Positions 50,412 through 53,853 of a DNA stretch of 53,853 bases are shown one piece after another. Source of the DNA: Lachnospiraceae bacterium (GTDB taxonomy: Bacteria > Bacillota > Clostridia > Lachnospirales > Lachnospiraceae); contig JAFUXG010000002.1 of the NCBI GenBank assembly GCA_017470935.1, positions 1 through 53,853 of the forward strand. Direction: 5' to 3'. A program made the translations under genes and the position numbers. The notes beneath the pieces are model-generated. The model had not been told where the DNA came from, ran no database searches, and saw only the letters and a list, made by a program, of their open reading frames with translations. Within the stretch, counting starts at the first letter, position 1. Each line of letters starts with the position of its first letter.

Positions 50412-51470
50412 CTATATTATATCCCTCCTGCAAAACAGTGAAAACACATTAAAATGCTTCAACAACCTTAACATCACCGGATTATCATTGGCATATCGTT
50501 CAAACAGCGATCCGACATTGAAATTATATGCCAAGTCTCCAAGAACAGTAGAATTATTAAACGGTACATCTAATTTCCACTTGCGTTCTCCCAATTCGAG
50601 CAGTATGACACCCTTTTGCGTTTCCAATGTATTTTCACCTTCCCGTCCGGGAGCTGCCACTGCTTTATAGAAAAATGAGAATCGTTCTCCGCTTGAAACT
50701 GTTTCAATGAAATCAGGGTTCTTTATATCCTTTAAGGAGCACATATTTCTGCCTCTTGCATAATAATTCCAGCATTCCTCAAAATCCATTCCACTTAATA
50801 AACTGCTTTCTCTGGCATCATTTTCTACATTAACATAATCAATTGATGGTGCTTGCCATTCCTTTGCTAGTTCTTCTGCTATTTCTTTAAGGAATGTATG
50901 CGTACTTTCGCATCTATCCCTGTAATCCGTATCATAATATACATACCCAATATCATTATCTCCATATTGCGAAGAAATACTTTTACCTGCATCCATACAT
51001 ACCTGTGACATCCAATTTGCATTATGAAATTGATATAACGAATAAATTCTGGAAATAAGTTTTTGATCATCTTTCGGATTATTTTCTGTAATTTGCCCCT
51101 TTTGTATCTTGTATAATCTCCATTCTTTACATGTGCTTATAAAGTCTTTTTTTAATTCTTCATCTGAAAATCCTTCATAACTATACTTCTTCATACATTC
51201 GCTAATATGTCTGTGGAGATCCGTTCCGCTTCTAAATATACTATTATTTACAAAATTTAAACGAATATTGCTATAATTATCCGAAGGGATTGCCGTCTGC
51301 GATTCCGGTGTAATCTCCATGTGGTCAAACTGATTTGCAATTTCTGTTATCTCCTTGTCTGCCTGCCCTGTCTTTTCTTGAGTTTCACTTCCTGCCTGCT
51401 TCGTGCTTATCTGATTTCCTGATAATATATTGATTGAATTTGCTGAAACTGCATTTATACCCATGCTCAT
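50412..51470 (-). CDS. Uncharacterised protein
   Basis: A 352-residue protein without signal peptide. The start region (MSMGINAVSANSINILSGNQ) is Ser/Asn/Ile-rich as in proteins of secreted-substrate type from flagellar or related systems, but that is only a resemblance. The middle is helical, the end beta-rich (KGVILLELGERKWKLDVPFN). AGGAGGGG lies three bases before the first ATG; the second ATG (codon 3) has better spacing. Same cluster as its neighbours. Confidence 0.6.
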   Translation of the reverse strand: MSMGINAVSANSINILSGNQISTKQAGSETQEKTGQADKEITEIANQFDHMEITPESQTAIPSDNYSNIRLNFVNNSIFRSGTDLHRHISECMKKYSYEGFSDEELKKDFISTCKEWRLYKIQKGQITENNPKDDQKLISRIYSLYQFHNANWMSQVCMDAGKSISSQYGDNDIGYVYYDTDYRDRCESTHTFLKEIAEELAKEWQAPSIDYVNVENDARESSLLSGMDFEECWNYYARGRNMCSLKDIKNPDFIETVSSGERFSFFYKAVAAPGREGENTLETQKGVILLELGERKWKLDVPFNNSTVLGDLAYNFNVGSLFERYANDNPVMLRLLKHFNVFSLFCRRDII

Positions 51471-51514
51471 TATCCCCTCCTGATTCGTTGTTTTCCTGTC
51501 TGTAAATGCTGCCT

Positions 51515-52369
51515 CTATCGGTGCTTCTCTTTCAACTCACTTTGTGGTGGATATTTCCTATCATAAATATCAATTCCATACGGAATATCCAAGGTTCCTT
51601 TCTCGGATACAGTATATTTTTCTCCTGCGATTTCAAATACTGCTCCGGGCTTATAACGGTTAAATAGCCCTACATCACCCAACTGTCCTGTGATAGATTT
51701 ATAATCATCATCATATTGTCTTTTGGGTATCATAACCGCCCAGTTTTCATTGCTTGTGTTATATAGATACTCCTGCTGTTTATCGCCCACTTTAACTGTA
51801 AAAAAACCTTTTTTCACCCCTGCCTGTTCCAGATAATACTTTTGTTGTTCACGAGTATAATCCAAACCGATATAAATTCCATTTTTAGATAATATCTTCC
51901 AAAAATGTCCCAAATTCCAGCTCTCCTCATCATGAACACCCCTTATAACCTCTGAATACGGATTACTTAACTGTCCTCCCGTACATGCCATTTTATGAGG
52001 CTTTCCGTTGATATCATTGAACTGATAATAGTTCCCTTCCCGTATATCAATTACATTATTCTCTGCACGGATAGGAATACAGTCATCAAGGGAAACGGCA
52101 GGAATCTGGTTATCCATATATTCTGTTCCGTCAATTATTATAGAATTTCTTGTAACTGTCATATTGTTATTTTTGATAGTCAGAAAACCAAAGTTAAAAT
52201 AATCCAATGATTTTTTAGTCATTGATTCTTTTGATCTGATATATCCATTGGTCGAAAATTCTACCGTATCATATGTCGCTGTTTTCCTGTCCCTCGGTAT
52301 ATGTCCCTGCTTTACGGCTTTCATTTCGTTACTGATTGATAACACCGTTCTTAACCCTTCAATATTCAT
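51515..52369 (-). CDS. Uncharacterised protein
   Basis: A 284-residue soluble protein, first gene of the four-gene cluster. The opening MNIEGLRTVLSISNEMKAVK is helical and the rest beta-rich (FGFLTIKNNNMTVTRNSIII, DGTEYMDNQIPAVSLDDCIP; GAVFEIAGEKYTVSEKGTLD). Family not recognised. Start ATG with AGGTGGGG upstream. Confidence 0.6.
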   Translation of the reverse strand: MNIEGLRTVLSISNEMKAVKQGHIPRDRKTATYDTVEFSTNGYIRSKESMTKKSLDYFNFGFLTIKNNNMTVTRNSIIIDGTEYMDNQIPAVSLDDCIPIRAENNVIDIREGNYYQFNDINGKPHKMACTGGQLSNPYSEVIRGVHDEESWNLGHFWKILSKNGIYIGLDYTREQQKYYLEQAGVKKGFFTVKVGDKQQEYLYNTSNENWAVMIPKRQYDDDYKSITGQLGDVGLFNRYKPGAVFEIAGEKYTVSEKGTLDIPYGIDIYDRKYPPQSELKEKHR

Positions 52370-52472
52370 TACGCATTCCCCACCTCTTCATAATTATTTA
52401 CTTGAGAATTTAACAACTCTATCTAATATATCGTTAGCCGACGGTCTGCCCTTAACCAAGATGTAGCGAATA

Positions 52473-52520
52473 GGAAAAAAGAAAACACTCCCTCATGCAT
52501 AACAGCATAAAGAAGTGTTT
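52473..52520 (-). terminator. Terminator of the AAA/PD-(D/E)XK gene
   Basis: On the minus strand an imperfect ~16-bp stem (AAACACTTC.../...GGAGTGTTT) with a small loop, followed by TCTTTTTTCC. Lies about 130 bases after the stop at 52650. Confidence 0.7.
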
Positions 52521-52562
52521 CGATGTTCATTTTATTATATTTTCTGAATTATAAACTCTCCT

Positions 52563-52592
52563 ATAAGCACCTTTGGTGCTTATGTCTTTTTT
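52563..52592 (+). terminator. Hairpin with T-run on the plus strand
   Basis: Perfect 9-bp stem ATAAGCACC / GGTGCTTAT with TTT loop, followed on the plus strand by six T. No plus-strand gene precedes it; it may act on antisense transcription or be part of the gene-end structure. Confidence 0.4.
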
Positions 52593-52649
52593 CGCATTAT
52601 TCCGGGGCCATACGACCATGACCATCGCAACGTTCATTTTTTCACGTCC

Positions 52650-53853
52650 TCACACTACCGCTTCAACCAGCACCTTGTCTCCGACAGAGATTGTCTTAAC
52701 TCCCACTTCCTTGTTCCTGTTGAAGTTGTAGCTTAACATATATCCTTTCTGAATATGGAAATAATCAAGATAATCCGAAAGCTGTTCCTCACCTCGCTCA
52801 TTGTAGGCATTACCGCGCCATATCTTGAGCTCGACAACGAACCGTTCTCCCAAATAATCAATCACTACATCCATCCTCCTGCTGTTTCTTGTCTGCGCCT
52901 CAACGTAATAATTGCCTGTTCCGTTGATGATCGGACGGATGTATAGAAGAAATCTTCTCCTGCCCTCGTCCTCATCAAAGGTGTCATAATCATCTCCATA
53001 CAGATCATCAAAACTCACAACAAATCTTTCAAGCACCTTATCCATATCTAAATGACCATCCTTAATGAACAAGTCTCTGTCATTGGAGCCTGCACGGTAA
53101 ATCGAAGAATTCTTCATCTCATTTTCTGACAGGTAATAATTATATAAAAGCATTTCAAATATTCTATTGGCTATTTTAATTGTATTTCCTTTAATAACGA
53201 TGAAACCATACATCAATGCATCATTAACAGCAAGATTATATCTGTTATAAGCAACATCTTTGCCCGTGAAAAGCAAATCTTCCAATGTATTGCTCATTTC
53301 AGGATTATTTATAACCTTCCCCATCAAAGAATCAAACAATGTGTTACTTTCGGATACAATTATCCTTACCGCCTCATTAATCCCCTCTAATGTCCATGTA
53401 TCAGAAAGACCAGAAAACCTATCCGTACCCGCTAATTCACCGTCAAGGATCTGACATATCCGGCATACAAGAAACGGATAACCGCCCGTATAATCCCGAA
53501 TCTCCTGTGCAATACTCTTTACGTCCATACCCGTATTATGATCTTCCTCATAATCTGATAGCATTCCCGCAATCCCTTCTACCGAAAGGCTCATATCAAT
53601 CAAGAAATCTACCGCGATGTTCCACGGACTATTCACCTTAGCCGCCTCATCAGGACGCAGCTTCCGTTTCAGGTTCTTCACATCCGTCACTCCCGCAAGA
53701 ATCACTGATTGAAAAGTCTTAAGTTTTGGGTTCTTCTTTCTCTTTAGATAAAGTGAACGAAGCTGCGCAAGGAAATCCAGAAATACCTGATTATTGGTTG
53801 CACTGTCAACCTCATCTATAAAAAGTACAATGGGCTTATCGCTCATTTTGCAC
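52650..53853 (-). CDS. AAA-type ATPase with C-terminal PD-(D/E)XK nuclease domain, N-terminus cut by window edge
   Basis: The frame continues past the right edge, so only ~400 C-terminal residues are seen. Walker B/sensor area: PIVLFIDEVDSATNNQVFLD, then LAGVTDVKNLK and the AAA-like lid. The C-terminal domain has the PD-(D/E)XK signature DVVIDYLGERFVVELKIWRG (D...ExK) and ends LSYNFNR...VLVEAVV, as in the AAA-ATPase-like/PDDEXK_9 proteins abundant in Lachnospiraceae and Bacteroidetes. Walker A must lie outside. Function unknown, often linked to genome defence or mobile DNA. Confidence 0.8.
   Translation of the reverse strand, partial: CKMSDKPIVLFIDEVDSATNNQVFLDFLAQLRSLYLKRKKNPKLKTFQSVILAGVTDVKNLKRKLRPDEAAKVNSPWNIAVDFLIDMSLSVEGIAGMLSDYEEDHNTGMDVKSIAQEIRDYTGGYPFLVCRICQILDGELAGTDRFSGLSDTWTLEGINEAVRIIVSESNTLFDSLMGKVINNPEMSNTLEDLLFTGKDVAYNRYNLAVNDALMYGFIVIKGNTIKIANRIFEMLLYNYYLSENEMKNSSIYRAGSNDRDLFIKDGHLDMDKVLERFVVSFDDLYGDDYDTFDEDEGRRRFLLYIRPIINGTGNYYVEAQTRNSRRMDVVIDYLGERFVVELKIWRGNAYNERGEEQLSDYLDYFHIQKGYMLSYNFNRNKEVGVKTISVGDKVLVEAVV

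Overview
The window looks like chromosomal DNA of an anaerobic Clostridia, most likely a Lachnospiraceae member of the Butyrivibrio/Roseburia type. This is inferred from the AT-rich composition, strong AGGAGG-type ribosome binding sites, frequent TTG/GTG starts and the mix of families (DUF58/MoxR, DUF4234, ORF6N, DUF4304, paralogous Lachnospiraceae-type proteins of unknown function). I saw no rRNA, tRNA or CRISPR array. Almost every gene is on the minus strand. The one clear exception is a two-gene plus-strand operon at 45163-46843.

Reading left to right: 0.1-12.6 kb is mostly housekeeping and signalling. It holds a hybrid histidine kinase with receiver and HPt domains, serine hydroxymethyltransferase (glyA), a DUF4129-DUF58-MoxR membrane cluster interrupted by a MITE-like insertion, a stand-alone HPt protein, a DUF697-type GTPase and a Cache-HAMP-GGDEF cyclase. 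12.7-18.5 kb holds an ECF sigma factor, its probable anti-sigma factor and a lipoprotein. Three ungapped copies of a TGCAACC-N15-AAGTWTT motif, one of them upstream of the sigma operon, look like its regulon. 18.4-20.4 kb is a YtrA-type GntR/ABC operon followed by a 25-codon membrane peptide gene not usually annotated.

20.5-26.3 kb is an accessory island: hicAB, an XRE protein, a broken ORF6N gene with palindromic repeats that re-encode part of its own coding motif, an MNT-HEPN pair and an Imm33-like immunity gene with gene fragments. 26.4-31.8 kb has membrane proteins with XRE and MerR regulators. The MerR regulator is fused to a multi-pass membrane domain and has a textbook 19-bp-spacer promoter. 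31.9-37.0 kb is a second accessory island: an HhH-GPD-like glycosylase, two NUDIX-type proteins, a DprA-like protein next to a phosphoribosyltransferase remnant (compare ShosTA), GNAT and PurN. Related hairpins punctuate its blocks.

37.0-44.8 kb is a two-component system plus an FtsX-type ABC transporter and a large beta-lactamase-fold hydrolase. Tandem 11-mers lie in front of the ABC operon, and the hydrolase carries what looks like an in-frame insertion of a GC-rich interspersed repeat. 45.1-46.8 kb is a horizontally acquired-looking AAA ATPase plus TOPRIM-like pair, which I consider the best candidate anti-phage system. 46.9-52.4 kb holds a DUF4304 immunity-like gene with toxin/immunity fragments and four Lachnospiraceae-type proteins, two of them paralogous. 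The right edge cuts an AAA/PD-(D/E)XK protein.
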